Source: Algibacter sp045066735
GTDB lineage: Bacteria > Bacteroidota > Bacteroidia > Flavobacteriales > Flavobacteriaceae
Direction: 5' to 3'
Assembly (NCBI RefSeq): GCF_045066735.1
Contig: NZ_JBISHH010000025.1
Span: 496,001-560,000 of the forward strand
DNA: 64,000 bases
Within the stretch, counting starts at the first letter, position 1. The number at the start of each line of letters is the position of its first letter. Under the pieces are notes generated by a model. That model saw nothing but the letters and a program-made list of their open reading frames with translations, ran no database searches and was not told the DNA's origin. Position numbers and translations under genes: made by a program. Shown here piece after piece: positions 18,501-27,153 of this stretch.

Positions 18501-20743
18501 TTCGCGATATTACTCAGCAAAAATTAGCTAAAAATGAGTTGTTGCGTAAAAACCAACTGCTTAATTTTGCTGAGGAAATAACCTTAATGGGGCATTGGAT
18601 ATGGAATATTGTTGACGATAAAGTTGAGTGGTCTAGTAACCTTTACAATATTTTTGAGCTTAATATCAAAGAGGTCGACCTAAGGTTTAATACCTATTTT
18701 AGTTTTGTGCACCCAGAAGATAAGGATGTGGTATCAAAGTATTTTGACGATGCTATTTTGGGGCATGGTTTTACTAACTTTTCGCATCGTATTTTAACAA
18801 ATGGGAAGGTGAAAACAGTTCAGCTATTAGGAGAAGTTGTTACCAATTCTGAAGGAGAGGTTATTGAAATGATTGGAACTTGCCAAGATATTACCGAGCA
18901 AAAAATGGCAGAAAATAAGTTTAGAGGTTTGTTAGAATCTGCACCAGATGCGATGGTAATAACCAATGAAGACTCTAAAATTCAAATGATAAACAAACAA
19001 GCAGAAATAATGTTTGGTTATAAAATTGAAGAGTTATTTAATAAGTCGGTAGATTTGCTTTTACCAAAACGCTTTTTAACAGGTTGTGAATCTAAGGTAA
19101 ATACGCTATTAAGTGATTTAGTAGGAACAGAGTCTTCTGGAGAGGAAGATCTGGCCGCTGTGAATAGAGAAGGTAAAGAGTTTCCTGTGCAAATAAGTTT
19201 GAGTCCATTAGAAACAGAAGATGGAGTTTTAATTTCTGCTGCTATACGAGATATTACAGCTCAAAAATTAGCAAAATCGGAATTATTAAGAAAAAATCAG
19301 CTACTAACCTTTGCTGAAAAAATTACCATGATGGGGAATTGGCAATGGAATATTATTACCAATGATGTAAAGTGGTCTAGTAATCTTTTCGAAATTTTCG
19401 GGGTTGATAAAGATGCGGATTTAGCTTTCGATACATATTTTAATTGTGTGCATGATGAAGATAAAGAAATGGTTTCTAAACATGTAGAAAAGGCTATTGA
19501 TGATAAAAAATTCACGAACCTGATGCATCGTATATCATTACCAGATGGATCTGTAAAAACAATACAGCTTTTGGCTGAGGTTGTTATAGACGGAAAAGGT
19601 GAAGTGGTTGAGATGACAGGTACTTGCCAAGATGTAACAGCACAGAGAATGGCAGAGAATAAGTTTAGAGGCTTGTTAGAGTCTGCACCAGATGCCATGG
19701 TAATTACAAACGAGGATTCTAAAATTCAAATTATTAATAAGCAGGCTGAACTTCTTTTTGGGTATAAAATAGACGAAATATATAATAAGCCTATAGATTT
19801 ACTGTTACCAATGCGGTCTTTAGAAGATCACGATTTTCAAAGAAAAACGTTCCTAAATAAACCCAAAACTACAGAGTTAGCTGAAGGTAAAGATATGTTT
19901 GCTATTAATAAAAGCGGAAGAGAGTTTCCAATACAAATGAGCTTAAGCCCTCTAAAAACGGAGGAAGGGATGTTGATTTCAGCAGTTATACGCGATGTTA
20001 CCGAGCAAAAATCTGCCCAAAATAAAATAATTAAAGCTAAAAATGATTTGGAAATTTTAGCACAAAAATTAATTAAAAATAACGATCAGTTAGCAGATTT
20101 CGCTCATATTACGTCCCATAATTTGCGTGCACCAGTAAGTAACCTTAACTCGCTTTTAGGCTTGTATAATGCATCTGTAAATGAAGATGATCGGGTATTT
20201 TTGTTTCAAAAATTTGAAAAAGTAATAAATCATCTTACCATAACCTTAAATACCTTGGTTGATGCCGTGAAAATTAAGAATAATGTCCCCAAAGAATTCG
20301 ATACCTTGAAATTTAACGATGTTTTGAATAAAACAAAAGAAATACTAACGGGTCAAATTATAAAAAATGATGCCATTATTACTAGTGATTTCTCAGAAAT
20401 ATCAAAAATTAAATATGATCGAATTTATTTAGAAAGTATTTTTCTTAACTTAGTAGGCAATTCTATTAAGTATAGATCTAAAGATCGGGTGCCAGAAATA
20501 TTTATTAAATCGGAGATTAAAGATGGAAAAATTAGGATATTATTTCAGGATAACGGCTTAGGAATTGATTTAGAAAGGCATGGTCATAAATTATTTGGCC
20601 TTAACAAAGTATTTCATAGACACCCAGAAGCAAAGGGTGTTGGTTTATTTATGGTTAAAACACAAGTAGAAGCATTGAATGGTACAATATATGCAACGAG
20701 CAAGGTAAATGAAGGTACTACGTTTTATATTAATTTTAATTAA
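15512..20743 (+). CDS. Giant PAS-repeat sensor histidine kinase
   Basis: A 1743-residue membrane sensor kinase. TM1 (~12-32) and TM2 (~172-194) flank a periplasmic domain starting VAEKQRALGQRISKLA, a PilJ/type-IV-pili-methyl-accepting-like sensor. A short coiled coil and about ten PAS modules follow. From residue ~630 these are two module types: A (ELLRKNQLLTFAEKIT...GNWQW) near 630, 759, 1009 and 1256, and B (NKFRGLLESAPDAMVITN) near 887, 1135 and 1383. The last three A-B pairs are tandem copies. The kinase core has the His-box SHNLRAPVSN (His1536), N-box LVGNSIKYRS (~1647) and G-box DNGLGID (~1684). A response regulator follows by 7 bases. The ligand is unknown. Confidence 0.92.
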   Translation: MEKLEKSIKKRYLLFVFSIMIITIAALFIVQSSVSSQILDSNLINVAEKQRALGQRISKLAFRVGFVEKEGSYTSSYAILNQYINQWDSLHRYQQSVNSKKENREVVDSLLIKNKVYLKKIVASSKKTTKKSGLDIFQAELKHIYDVEQPYLENLDLLISQYQKKGETNLRALKVVIYSLAIGVFLLLLGGFLTVVKPAFKKFLINVKEIKKSNKELASSKAKIKSNLIELTKLKTDLELKDANNKIFIEQAPTAIAMLDTNMCYIAASKKWISDYKMEDEEIIGRCHYDLFPEIGDDWKANHQKCLNGAIDKCDEAPFVRSDGSTQWIFWDVRPWYISEGVVGGLIMHTGDITEIKENEEEKDLIKNILNNTSEVARIGTWEVDLAKNKMYWSKIVCEIHGIEEGYLPSIEAGINFYKEGKSRDSLEKAVKEAIENGTPYDLELELITPMGDVVWVRSIGQVKMVNGKSIKLYGLLQDISKIKESEIALNKAHSELKAIFNSESIAIVSTNKDGVISHFNRGAEILTGYSASEMIGLKRPKAYHLQTELDAFRIDMARLHGKDPEGFSAQLELSKNNAFDTREWTYLRKDGTTMPVQLTLTSIKDDNDNLIGFLGVSTDVSEKRIVQNELLRKNQLLTFAEKITKMGNWQWDPVNGLSELSAGFHEVYEFDEVKKSLTFDDYLNYIHPDDKEKVEKHISDTFENKHFENNFVHRIVTAKGNVKTIQLLGKVFTNELGEIVRIVGADQDITEQKRSETELLRKNHFLSLAERIANIGNWQWDVVGNRLKWSANMHGIYGSNEKETDLNYDSFFKFVHPEDKDMVAACVDIAYKEKKFPDNFIHRIITGSGEVKTIQSFGEIILDDQGDIIEMIGTTQDITKQKMAENKFRGLLESAPDAMVITNGEGVIQLINKQAEKLFGYRIDEILGASVEVLIPKRFLDVHESHRDDYFNNPHVRSIGEGKELFAINKAGMEFPIQISLSPLETEQGLLVSTAIRDITQQKLAKNELLRKNQLLNFAEEITLMGHWIWNIVDDKVEWSSNLYNIFELNIKEVDLRFNTYFSFVHPEDKDVVSKYFDDAILGHGFTNFSHRILTNGKVKTVQLLGEVVTNSEGEVIEMIGTCQDITEQKMAENKFRGLLESAPDAMVITNEDSKIQMINKQAEIMFGYKIEELFNKSVDLLLPKRFLTGCESKVNTLLSDLVGTESSGEEDLAAVNREGKEFPVQISLSPLETEDGVLISAAIRDITAQKLAKSELLRKNQLLTFAEKITMMGNWQWNIITNDVKWSSNLFEIFGVDKDADLAFDTYFNCVHDEDKEMVSKHVEKAIDDKKFTNLMHRISLPDGSVKTIQLLAEVVIDGKGEVVEMTGTCQDVTAQRMAENKFRGLLESAPDAMVITNEDSKIQIINKQAELLFGYKIDEIYNKPIDLLLPMRSLEDHDFQRKTFLNKPKTTELAEGKDMFAINKSGREFPIQMSLSPLKTEEGMLISAVIRDVTEQKSAQNKIIKAKNDLEILAQKLIKNNDQLADFAHITSHNLRAPVSNLNSLLGLYNASVNEDDRVFLFQKFEKVINHLTITLNTLVDAVKIKNNVPKEFDTLKFNDVLNKTKEILTGQIIKNDAIITSDFSEISKIKYDRIYLESIFLNLVGNSIKYRSKDRVPEIFIKSEIKDGKIRILFQDNGLGIDLERHGHKLFGLNKVFHRHPEAKGVGLFMVKTQVEALNGTIYATSKVNEGTTFYINFN
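18169..20010 (+). repeat. Tandem ~745-bp B-A PAS-module repeats inside the kinase gene
   Basis: The B-module start (encoding NKFRGLLESAPDAMVITN) occurs at about 18169, 18914 and 19658, a spacing of about 745 bases, each followed by an A module except the last. Nucleotide identity is visibly high at module boundaries, which suggests duplication within the gene. Confidence 0.8.
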
Positions 20744-20750
20744 TTGAGTT

Positions 20751-21167
20751 ATGATGAATACACCTGTTAATATTTGCATAGTTGATGATGATGATATTTA
20801 TCAATTCACCGTCGTAAAAACATTGGAGTTATTAGAGTTTGAAAAAAATATTAAAGTTTTTTCTGATGGAGAAGAGGCTTTGGAGTTTCTTTTAGATAAC
20901 TTAGATAAGAATGACGAGCTTCCCGATGTTATTTTTCTAGATATTAATATGCCCATTATGGATGGCTATCAATTCATGGAGGAATATGTTAAAATCAAAT
21001 CCCGACTTGGTAAAAAAACAGTAATATATATGGTGTCTTCTTCTGTTGATCCTGTAGATATAGAAAGGGCTAAAAGAATTAGTGATATTTCCGATTATAT
21101 TATAAAACCCATTGAGCCCGGAAAGCTTAAAACCATAATGGAAAAATTGATAAAGGAAAATAGTTAA
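20751..21167 (+). CDS. Single-domain response regulator (CheY-like)
   Basis: A 138-residue receiver domain with no output domain. It shows the acidic pocket IVDDDD (10-15), phosphoacceptor Asp64 in DVIFLDINMPIMDGY, conserved Ser/Thr in YMVSSS, and Lys in YIIKPIEP. The ATG is 7 bases after the kinase stop, so it is almost certainly cotranscribed and probably takes phosphate from that kinase. With no DNA-binding domain it must act through protein interaction or phosphorelay. The second Met is an alternative start. Confidence 0.92.
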   Translation: MMNTPVNICIVDDDDIYQFTVVKTLELLEFEKNIKVFSDGEEALEFLLDNLDKNDELPDVIFLDINMPIMDGYQFMEEYVKIKSRLGKKTVIYMVSSSVDPVDIERAKRISDISDYIIKPIEPGKLKTIMEKLIKENS

Positions 21168-21274
21168 AGATCTATTGATAATGAGTGAGTTGGGGAGAAG
21201 TGATTTTATATATGACGAAAATCATTAAAAACTATAATTCTCGAAGCTATATTTGATAATATAAAATATAAGTT

Positions 21275-21574
21275 ATGACAGTAAATTTTGAATACGTAGG
21301 AGTAGATGCGAGTGAAACATTATCAGCTTTCACTGAAGAAAAATTAGAAAAATTATTTAGTCGTTATGAGTTTTTAATAAGTGCAACGGTACATTTTAAG
21401 CAAGATGAAAAAGCTCATGATACTGGTAAAATTTGTAATATAGAGTTAAGCTTGCCTGGGCCGAGAATTTTTGCAACATCTAATGAGCGCAATTTTGAAG
21501 TATCGGTTCGCGAAACCGTTAGTGATTTAGAAAAACAACTAAAAAAACGAAAAGAGGTTTATAAAACGCACTAA
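21275..21574 (+). CDS. hpf: Ribosome hibernation promoting factor (short HPF/RaiA family)
   Basis: A 99-residue S30EA-family protein that binds the 30S decoding region and promotes ribosome inactivation in stationary phase or stress. The sequence has the expected order: EYVGVDASETLSAFTEEKLEKL, HFKQDEKAHDTG, and the C-terminal FEVSVRETVSDLEKQLKKRKE. It is the short form, lacking the C-terminal dimerisation domain of long HPFs. It lies 107 bases after the response regulator and ends in its own terminator, so it is probably a single-gene unit. Confidence 0.9.
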   Translation: MTVNFEYVGVDASETLSAFTEEKLEKLFSRYEFLISATVHFKQDEKAHDTGKICNIELSLPGPRIFATSNERNFEVSVRETVSDLEKQLKKRKEVYKTH

Positions 21575-21602
21575 ACAATTAAGATCTTATTAAACACATA
21601 TT

Positions 21603-21640
21603 AAAAAATGGCTAAAATTATGTTTTAGTCATTTTTTTTT
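21603..21640 (+). terminator. Terminator after hpf
   Basis: An AAAATGGCTAAAA / TTTTAGTCATTTT stem (one G-T pair, five-base loop) runs directly into nine T residues. Confidence 0.8.
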
Positions 21641-21670
21641 GCTTTAGAAATTAAAATAGAAACAATACGT

Positions 21671-22144
21671 TTATCGATGGTGGTAGGGTTCGTTGCGTAA
21701 AATAGTAAAACCTCTATATAGTTGTTCAATAAAAAATAGACGAATCATTTGGTGCGAAAACGTCATTTTAGATAAGGATATTTTCCCCTTTGATTTAGCA
21801 TAAATCTCGTCCGAAAATCCGTAAGGGCCTCCAATAACAAAAACCAATTGTTTAATTCCGGAGTTCATATGCTTTTGTAAATAGTCAGAAAAACCTACAG
21901 AATCATGTTGTTTTCCATTCTCATCTAATAAAATTAGGGTATCCGTATTACTTAATTTTTTTAAAATTAACTCACCTTCTTTTTGTTTTTGTAAGTCTTC
22001 ACTTAAGTTTTTAGAATTTTTTATATCCGGAATAATTTCTAACGAAAATTTGATGTAAAACCCCAAACGATTCTGATAATCAGTGATTAAGGATAAAAGT
22101 TGTTTGTTATCCGTTTTTCCGATGGCAATAAGTTTAATAGTCAT
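21671..22144 (-). CDS. rlmH: 23S rRNA (pseudouridine1915-N3)-methyltransferase RlmH
   Basis: A SPOUT-class enzyme that methylates pseudouridine 1915 of 23S rRNA using SAM. It is 157 residues long, as expected, with the knot motifs LILLDENGKQHDS and FVIGGPYGFSDE, and the C-terminal KMTFSHQMIRLFFIEQLYR followed by NEPYHHR, which is diagnostic. It converges on hpf and diverges from nadC. A TAATTTTG element (22150-22157, minus strand) lies just upstream of the start. Confidence 0.97.
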   Translation of the reverse strand: MTIKLIAIGKTDNKQLLSLITDYQNRLGFYIKFSLEIIPDIKNSKNLSEDLQKQKEGELILKKLSNTDTLILLDENGKQHDSVGFSDYLQKHMNSGIKQLVFVIGGPYGFSDEIYAKSKGKISLSKMTFSHQMIRLFFIEQLYRGFTILRNEPYHHR

Positions 22145-22245
22145 ATAAGCAAAATTACTATTTAGTATTTATGAATAATGTATTTAAATAAAAAAAAATC
22201 TTAAATTTCGTAAAAGTAAAATTTATTTTTAGTAAATCAATTTCT

Positions 22246-22253
22246 TACTTTTG
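22246..22253 (+). promoter_or_regulatory. -7 promoter element of nadC
   Basis: TACTTTTG matches the Bacteroidota TAnnTTTG consensus, 20 bases before the nadC ATG. A clear -33 TTG was not found. Confidence 0.5.
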
Positions 22254-22273
22254 TTGCAAACCAAAAATAAATT

Positions 22274-23134
22274 ATGATTACACAGGAGCAATTTGATACA
22301 GAAGTGAAAATGATAATTTCCAATGCTATTCGTGAAGACGTTGGAGATGGTGATCATAGTTCTTTAGCTTGTATCCCTGAAAATGCAAGAGGTAAAGCTA
22401 AACTTTTAGTTAAAGATAAAGGTATCATTGGTGGTGTTAATTTTGCTAAAAAAGTTTTTGCATACGTAGATAAAAATTTAAAATTAGATGTACGTATCGA
22501 AGATGGGGCAGAAGTTACCTATGGAGATATTGTAATGTATGTTGAAGGTTCTTCTCAATCTATTTTAAAGGCAGAGCGAACGGTTTTAAATGCTATGCAA
22601 CGTATGAGTGCTATTGCTACCAAAACAAGAATGTTCGTTGATTTGGTAGAAGGTACTAAAACTAAAATTTTAGATACTAGAAAAACTACACCAGGAATTC
22701 GTGTGTTAGAAAAATGGGCTGTAAAAATTGGTGGTGGAGAAAATCATAGATTTGCGCTTTATGATATGATTATGCTTAAAGATAATCATATTGATTTTGC
22801 TGGAGGTATTACCAAAGCCATTACAATGGCTAAAGAATATTTGCATGAAACAGGCAGAGATTTACAAATTATGGTAGAAGCTCGCGATTTAAGTGAAGTT
22901 GAGGAAATTTTACAATCCGAAGGAATTTACCGTATTTTAATAGATAACTTCGATTATGAGGATACTAGAAAAGCTGTGAAATTAATTGGAAATAAGTGTT
23001 TAACAGAATCTTCTGGAAATATAAACGAAGCAACTATTCGTCATTATGCTGAGTGTGGTGTTAATTTTATTTCTTGTGGAGCATTAACCCATTCTGTACA
23101 CAATATGGATTTAAGCTTAAAAGCGATGAAATAG
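22274..23134 (+). CDS. nadC: Nicotinate-nucleotide pyrophosphorylase (carboxylating)
   Basis: Quinolinate phosphoribosyltransferase, converting quinolinate and PRPP to nicotinate mononucleotide in de novo NAD synthesis. It is 286 residues long with IREDVGDGDHSS near the N-terminus, the ERTVLNAMQRMSAIAT helix, the substrate-binding TRKTTPG followed by KIGGGENHRFALYDM, and the C-terminal SSGNINE phosphate site. It forms a single-gene unit: its own -7 element upstream and a perfect palindromic terminator downstream. nadA and nadB are not in the window. Confidence 0.97.
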   Translation: MITQEQFDTEVKMIISNAIREDVGDGDHSSLACIPENARGKAKLLVKDKGIIGGVNFAKKVFAYVDKNLKLDVRIEDGAEVTYGDIVMYVEGSSQSILKAERTVLNAMQRMSAIATKTRMFVDLVEGTKTKILDTRKTTPGIRVLEKWAVKIGGGENHRFALYDMIMLKDNHIDFAGGITKAITMAKEYLHETGRDLQIMVEARDLSEVEEILQSEGIYRILIDNFDYEDTRKAVKLIGNKCLTESSGNINEATIRHYAECGVNFISCGALTHSVHNMDLSLKAMK

Positions 23135-23157
23135 ATTTTAATTTCTTAAAATATATA

Positions 23158-23187
23158 AAAGAGTGTCTATATAGACACTCTTTTTTT
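23158..23187. terminator. Terminator after nadC
   Basis: A perfect 26-base palindrome (arm AAAGAGTGTCTAT, 23158-23183) ends in a T run. Confidence 0.85.
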
Positions 23188-23192
23188 ATACC

Positions 23193-23222
23193 TTGCTTTC
23201 AGTAATTACTTTATTAACTTTG
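23193..23222 (+). promoter_or_regulatory. Promoter of the YihY/DUF2147/priA group
   Basis: TTG at 23193-23195, a 19-base spacer, and TAACTTTG at 23215-23222: a complete match to the Flavobacterial TTG/TAnnTTTG promoter, 22 bases before the ATG. Confidence 0.65.
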
Positions 23223-23244
23223 TATTCTGTTTAATTTTTTATTA

Positions 23245-24186
23245 ATGACAAAACCCATTGAAGACAAGCTAGATAAAATTCCTGTAATTAATATCTTGGT
23301 TCGGTTTTTAAAAAAATTAAAATTACCAGGGTTAGAAGGGCTTTCGTTTTACGATTTAGTAGAGCTTTATGTTATAGGTATTGCCAAGGGCGCATTAGCA
23401 ACAAGGGCAAGTGCTATTGCTTTTAGCTTTTTTATGGCTATTTTTCCGTTTTTATTATTCGTGCTAATTATTATTCCGTACGTACCTATAGATGATTTTA
23501 AAATAGAATTTTTAGTGTTTCTAGAGTCTTTTTTACCACCAAATACTTCGGATTTTTTCTTCGAAAATATTTTTGAAAATATCGACCAATCACAACGAGG
23601 TGGTTTATTATCTTCGGTATTCGTCTTATCTATTGGTTTAATGGCTAATGGCGTAAATGCTGTGTTTTCCGGTTTTGAGAATTCATATCACGAGCAGCTT
23701 ACACGTAATGTTTTTAAGCAATATTTGTACGCGCTAGGTATTGCGTTAATATTGGCTTTTTTACTTATCATTACAATTGTGGTGTTAGGGTATTTTCAGT
23801 TATACGTGGTACAAGGGCTGTTTAATGCTTTAGAGCATCGTGGTTACGAGGTAGCAAGTCAAGGTTTATTCTGGACCGATGTTGTAAAATATTTGTTTTT
23901 TGTACTTATGGTATACCTGGCAACGGCAACCTTGTATTATTTTGGAACCAAAGAAGGAAAACATTCTAGCTTTTTTTCAGTAGGGGCATTGTTTACAACC
24001 TTGCTTATTATCGTAACATCGTATTTTTTCGGTTTGTATATCGAAAATTTTGGACAATACAATAAACTATACGGGTCTATTGGCGCGTTATTAATATTAA
24101 TGTTTTACTTGTGGCTCAATTCTAATATTTTGTTGCTGGGTTACGAGTTAAACGCATCATTAAATAAACTTAGAAAAAGCTTTTAA
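23245..24186 (+). CDS. YihY/virulence factor BrkB family membrane protein
   Basis: A 313-residue polytopic inner-membrane protein with about six membrane helices, typical of the YihY/BrkB family (once misnamed RNase BN). The function is not established. The conserved family segment RASAIAFSFFMAIFPFLLF occurs near residues 52-70, and GSIGALLILMFYLWLNSNI with LLGYELNA near the C-terminus. It has a good promoter and starts a likely transcript with the DUF2147 gene (2 bases downstream) and priA. Confidence 0.9.
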   Translation: MTKPIEDKLDKIPVINILVRFLKKLKLPGLEGLSFYDLVELYVIGIAKGALATRASAIAFSFFMAIFPFLLFVLIIIPYVPIDDFKIEFLVFLESFLPPNTSDFFFENIFENIDQSQRGGLLSSVFVLSIGLMANGVNAVFSGFENSYHEQLTRNVFKQYLYALGIALILAFLLIITIVVLGYFQLYVVQGLFNALEHRGYEVASQGLFWTDVVKYLFFVLMVYLATATLYYFGTKEGKHSSFFSVGALFTTLLIIVTSYFFGLYIENFGQYNKLYGSIGALLILMFYLWLNSNILLLGYELNASLNKLRKSF

Positions 24187-24188
24187 TT

Positions 24189-24611
24189 ATGAAGAAATAC
24201 ATTTGGTTAATTACAATTTGCATGCTGTCGATATCAGTTCAATCTCAAGACATTTTAGGTCAATGGAAAACAGTTGATGATGAAACAGGAGCGCACAAAT
24301 GTATTATAGATATTTATGAACAAAACGGCAAGGTATACGGTAAAGTTATAGAAATCCTTGAACCCTTTGATAAAAACACCTTGTGTCAAGATTGTGAAGG
24401 TGATAAAAAAGATAAGCCAATTCTAGGTATGGTAATTATAAATGGACTCGAGAAGCATGGAGAACATTATAAAAACGGTACTATTTTCGATGCAGAAAAC
24501 GGTAAAGAATATAAGTGTAGAATAATGCTAGATCAAGAAACCGGCAAACTTCAAGTTCGAGGTTATATTGCATTTCTATACCTTACGCAATATTGGATAC
24601 GACATAAGTAA
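24189..24611 (+). CDS. DUF2147 domain-containing exported protein
   Basis: A 140-residue secreted or periplasmic protein. A signal peptide (KKYIWLITICMLSISVQSQ) precedes a DUF2147 domain with the family features GQWKTVDDETG, a CQDC pair, IIDIYEQNGKVYGKV, ILGMVIINGL and GTIFDAENGKEYKC. In several proteins of this family the domain forms a small beta-barrel; the ligand is unknown. It starts 2 bases after the yihY stop, so the two are probably coupled. Confidence 0.85.
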   Translation: MKKYIWLITICMLSISVQSQDILGQWKTVDDETGAHKCIIDIYEQNGKVYGKVIEILEPFDKNTLCQDCEGDKKDKPILGMVIINGLEKHGEHYKNGTIFDAENGKEYKCRIMLDQETGKLQVRGYIAFLYLTQYWIRHK

Positions 24612-24635
24612 TTATTTAATTAAAGGATTAGTACT

Positions 24636-27086
24636 TTGCATTATATAGACGTTATAATTCCCATCCCGCTTCAAAAATTATTCACCTATAGCATCACGGC
24701 TTCGGAGTTCGATTTTATAAAGCCAGGAATGCGTGTTTCTGTTCCTTTCGGTAAATCTAAAATTTATACAGGTATTGTTTATCGCGTTCATCACAATGCG
24801 CCAACGGCTTATGAAGCTAAAGAAATCCAACAAATTTTAGATGCAACACCCGTTGTTAACCAAAAGCAGCTAAAGCTATGGGAATGGATTTCTAGTTATT
24901 ATATGTGCACCATGGGTGATGTTATGCGAGCTTCATTACCAAATGCGTTTATTTTAGAAAGTGAGACAGTAATTTCTAAGAATAATAAAACCATTATAGA
25001 CGATTCTATTTTAAAGGATGATGAGTTTTTGGTTTATGAGGCTTTACACCATCAATCGTCTTTAAAAATTCAAGATATTTCTAATATTTTGGATAAAAAG
25101 AATGTGCTCTCCGTAATAAAGCGTTTATTAGAAAAGGAAGTTATTTCTGTAGAAGAAGAAGTTTACGAAAAATATAAGCCAAAGCTAGTACGCTACGTGA
25201 AGCTACATACCTTTTATTCTACAGAAAAGGAATTTCACGAGTTAATGAACGATTTAAGTCGCGCACCTAAACAGCGTGATGTGGTGATGACCTTGTTCTC
25301 TATTTCTGCTAAAACAAGAAAACCTGTAAAAGTTTCTGAGCTATCTGCAGAAAGTGGTGCGTCAACATCGATAATTAAATCTTTAATAGACAAAGAAGTT
25401 TTAGAAGAGTATTTTATTCAAACCGATCGTGTTCAGTATAATGGAGAAGAGAATAAAGATTCTAAAAAATTAAATAACTATCAAGAAACAGCCTTATCGG
25501 AAATAAAAGAAACTTTCGATAAACATCAAGTTACCTTATTACATGGGGTTACGTCTTCTGGTAAAACGGAAGTTTATGTAAAGTTAATAGAAGAGGTGTT
25601 AAGTTCAGGGCAGCAAGTATTGTATTTGTTACCAGAAATTGCTTTAACCACACAGTTGGTAAATAGACTTCAGAATTATTTTGGAGATCAAGTGGCGGTA
25701 TTTCATTCTAAATATTCGTCTCATGAACGGGTTGAGGTTTGGAATCAGGTTTTAGAATGTTCCGCGAAAGCGAAAATAGTATTAGGTGCACGTTCATCGA
25801 TATTTTTACCTTTTGATAATTTAGGATTAATAATTGTAGATGAAGAGCATGAGCAATCGTTTAAGCAGTTCGATCCTGCGCCGCGCTACCATGCTAGAGA
25901 TACTGCTGTAGTTTTAGCACATTTGCATAAGGCTAAAGTGCTTTTAGGATCTGCAACTCCTAGTTTGGAGAGTTATTTTAATGCTCAACAAAATAAATAC
26001 GGTTTTGTGGAACTCATGCATCGATTTAATGATGTATTGATGCCGGAGGTAGAGTTGGTTGATATTAAAGAGCAGCAGAAGAAAAAGCGTATGAAAGGCC
26101 ATTTTAGCGATAGGCTCATTGCTGAAATGACAGAAACCTTAGCTGAGGGACATCAAATTATTTTATTTCAAAACCGTCGAGGTTTTTCACCTATTGTAGA
26201 GTGTAGTACGTGTGGCGAGGCTCCACAATGTCCTAATTGCGATGTAAGCTTAACCTACCACCAATACCGAGACCAGTTACGCTGTCATTATTGTGGATAT
26301 GTTATTGCAATGCTTAGAAAATGTGCGGCCTGTGGCAGCCCAGAATTAGATAACAAAGGGTTTGGAACCGAGCAGATTGAAGCTGAGGTGAAAGTGCTGT
26401 TTCCGGAGCATAATGTTGCGCGTATGGATTTGGATACTACGCGTGGTAAATATGGCTATGAGAAAATTATAACCGCCTTAGAACAGCAGGAAATTGATAT
26501 TTTGGTTGGTACGCAAATGCTAACAAAAGGTTTAGATTTTAGAAATGTAAAGTTAGTTGGTATTATGAATGCTGATAATATGCTTAATTTTCCTGACTTT
26601 AGAGCTCACGAAAGAAGTTTTCAGCTTATGTTGCAAGTATCGGGTAGGGCGGGTAGAACCGAGGAGCGTGGTAAAGTTTTAATACAGACGTATAATCCGT
26701 ATCATAATATTTTACAGCAGGTGTCTACCAATAATTATATCGACATGTTTAAAGAGCAAATGAACGAGCGGTATAATTTTAAGTATCCACCAATATATAA
26801 GCAAATTAAAATTACTTTAAAGCATAAAGATTATAATCGCGTAGAAATAGCTGCAGATTGGTATGCAACTTCTTTAAGACAAGTATTTAAAGAATATGTT
26901 TTGGGGCCGGAGTTTCCGCCTGTATCACGAATAAGAAATCAGTATCACAAAAATATTTTAGTAAAAATACCAAAGCAGCACTCGTTAGCAAAAACAAAAG
27001 AAGCTATCATTAAAATAAATAATAGCTTCTTGAATGTAAAAGATTTTAGGTCGGTTCGTGTAATTCTTAACGTGGATAATTACTAG
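24636..27086 (+). CDS. priA: Primosomal protein N' (replication restart helicase PriA)
   Basis: A 3'-to-5' DNA helicase that reloads the replisome at stalled forks. It is 816 residues long, starting at a TTG (HYIDVIIPIPLQKLFTY is the conserved 3'-DNA-binding start). Motifs: Walker A GVTSSGKT near residue 304, DEEH-type Walker B IIVDEEHEQSF, SATPSLES, the zinc-binding cysteines (CSTCGEAPQCPNCD, then CHYCG and CAACGSPEL, ~525-573), and motif VI QVSGRAGRTEERG. It lies 24 bases after the DUF2147 stop and converges on the LytTR gene. Confidence 0.97.
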   Translation: MHYIDVIIPIPLQKLFTYSITASEFDFIKPGMRVSVPFGKSKIYTGIVYRVHHNAPTAYEAKEIQQILDATPVVNQKQLKLWEWISSYYMCTMGDVMRASLPNAFILESETVISKNNKTIIDDSILKDDEFLVYEALHHQSSLKIQDISNILDKKNVLSVIKRLLEKEVISVEEEVYEKYKPKLVRYVKLHTFYSTEKEFHELMNDLSRAPKQRDVVMTLFSISAKTRKPVKVSELSAESGASTSIIKSLIDKEVLEEYFIQTDRVQYNGEENKDSKKLNNYQETALSEIKETFDKHQVTLLHGVTSSGKTEVYVKLIEEVLSSGQQVLYLLPEIALTTQLVNRLQNYFGDQVAVFHSKYSSHERVEVWNQVLECSAKAKIVLGARSSIFLPFDNLGLIIVDEEHEQSFKQFDPAPRYHARDTAVVLAHLHKAKVLLGSATPSLESYFNAQQNKYGFVELMHRFNDVLMPEVELVDIKEQQKKKRMKGHFSDRLIAEMTETLAEGHQIILFQNRRGFSPIVECSTCGEAPQCPNCDVSLTYHQYRDQLRCHYCGYVIAMLRKCAACGSPELDNKGFGTEQIEAEVKVLFPEHNVARMDLDTTRGKYGYEKIITALEQQEIDILVGTQMLTKGLDFRNVKLVGIMNADNMLNFPDFRAHERSFQLMLQVSGRAGRTEERGKVLIQTYNPYHNILQQVSTNNYIDMFKEQMNERYNFKYPPIYKQIKITLKHKDYNRVEIAADWYATSLRQVFKEYVLGPEFPPVSRIRNQYHKNILVKIPKQHSLAKTKEAIIKINNSFLNVKDFRSVRVILNVDNY

Positions 27087-27091
27087 TTTTA

Positions 27092-27119
27092 TTAAAATAA
27101 TAAGGGGACATTATTTTAA
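27092..27119. terminator. Possible AT-rich bidirectional terminator
   Basis: A 10-bp perfect inverted repeat (TTAAAATAAT/ATTATTTTAA) with an 8-base loop lies between the converging priA and LytTR genes. It lacks a strong GC stem, so confidence is limited. Confidence 0.35.
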
Positions 27120-27153
27120 CAGAACTTCCTTTTTTTAAAGGCGAACGTTGTAA

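Noticed and set aside
19297..19698. Minus-strand frame inside the sensor kinase gene
   Set aside because: An antisense shadow of the PAS repeats, with Ser-rich low-quality sequence.
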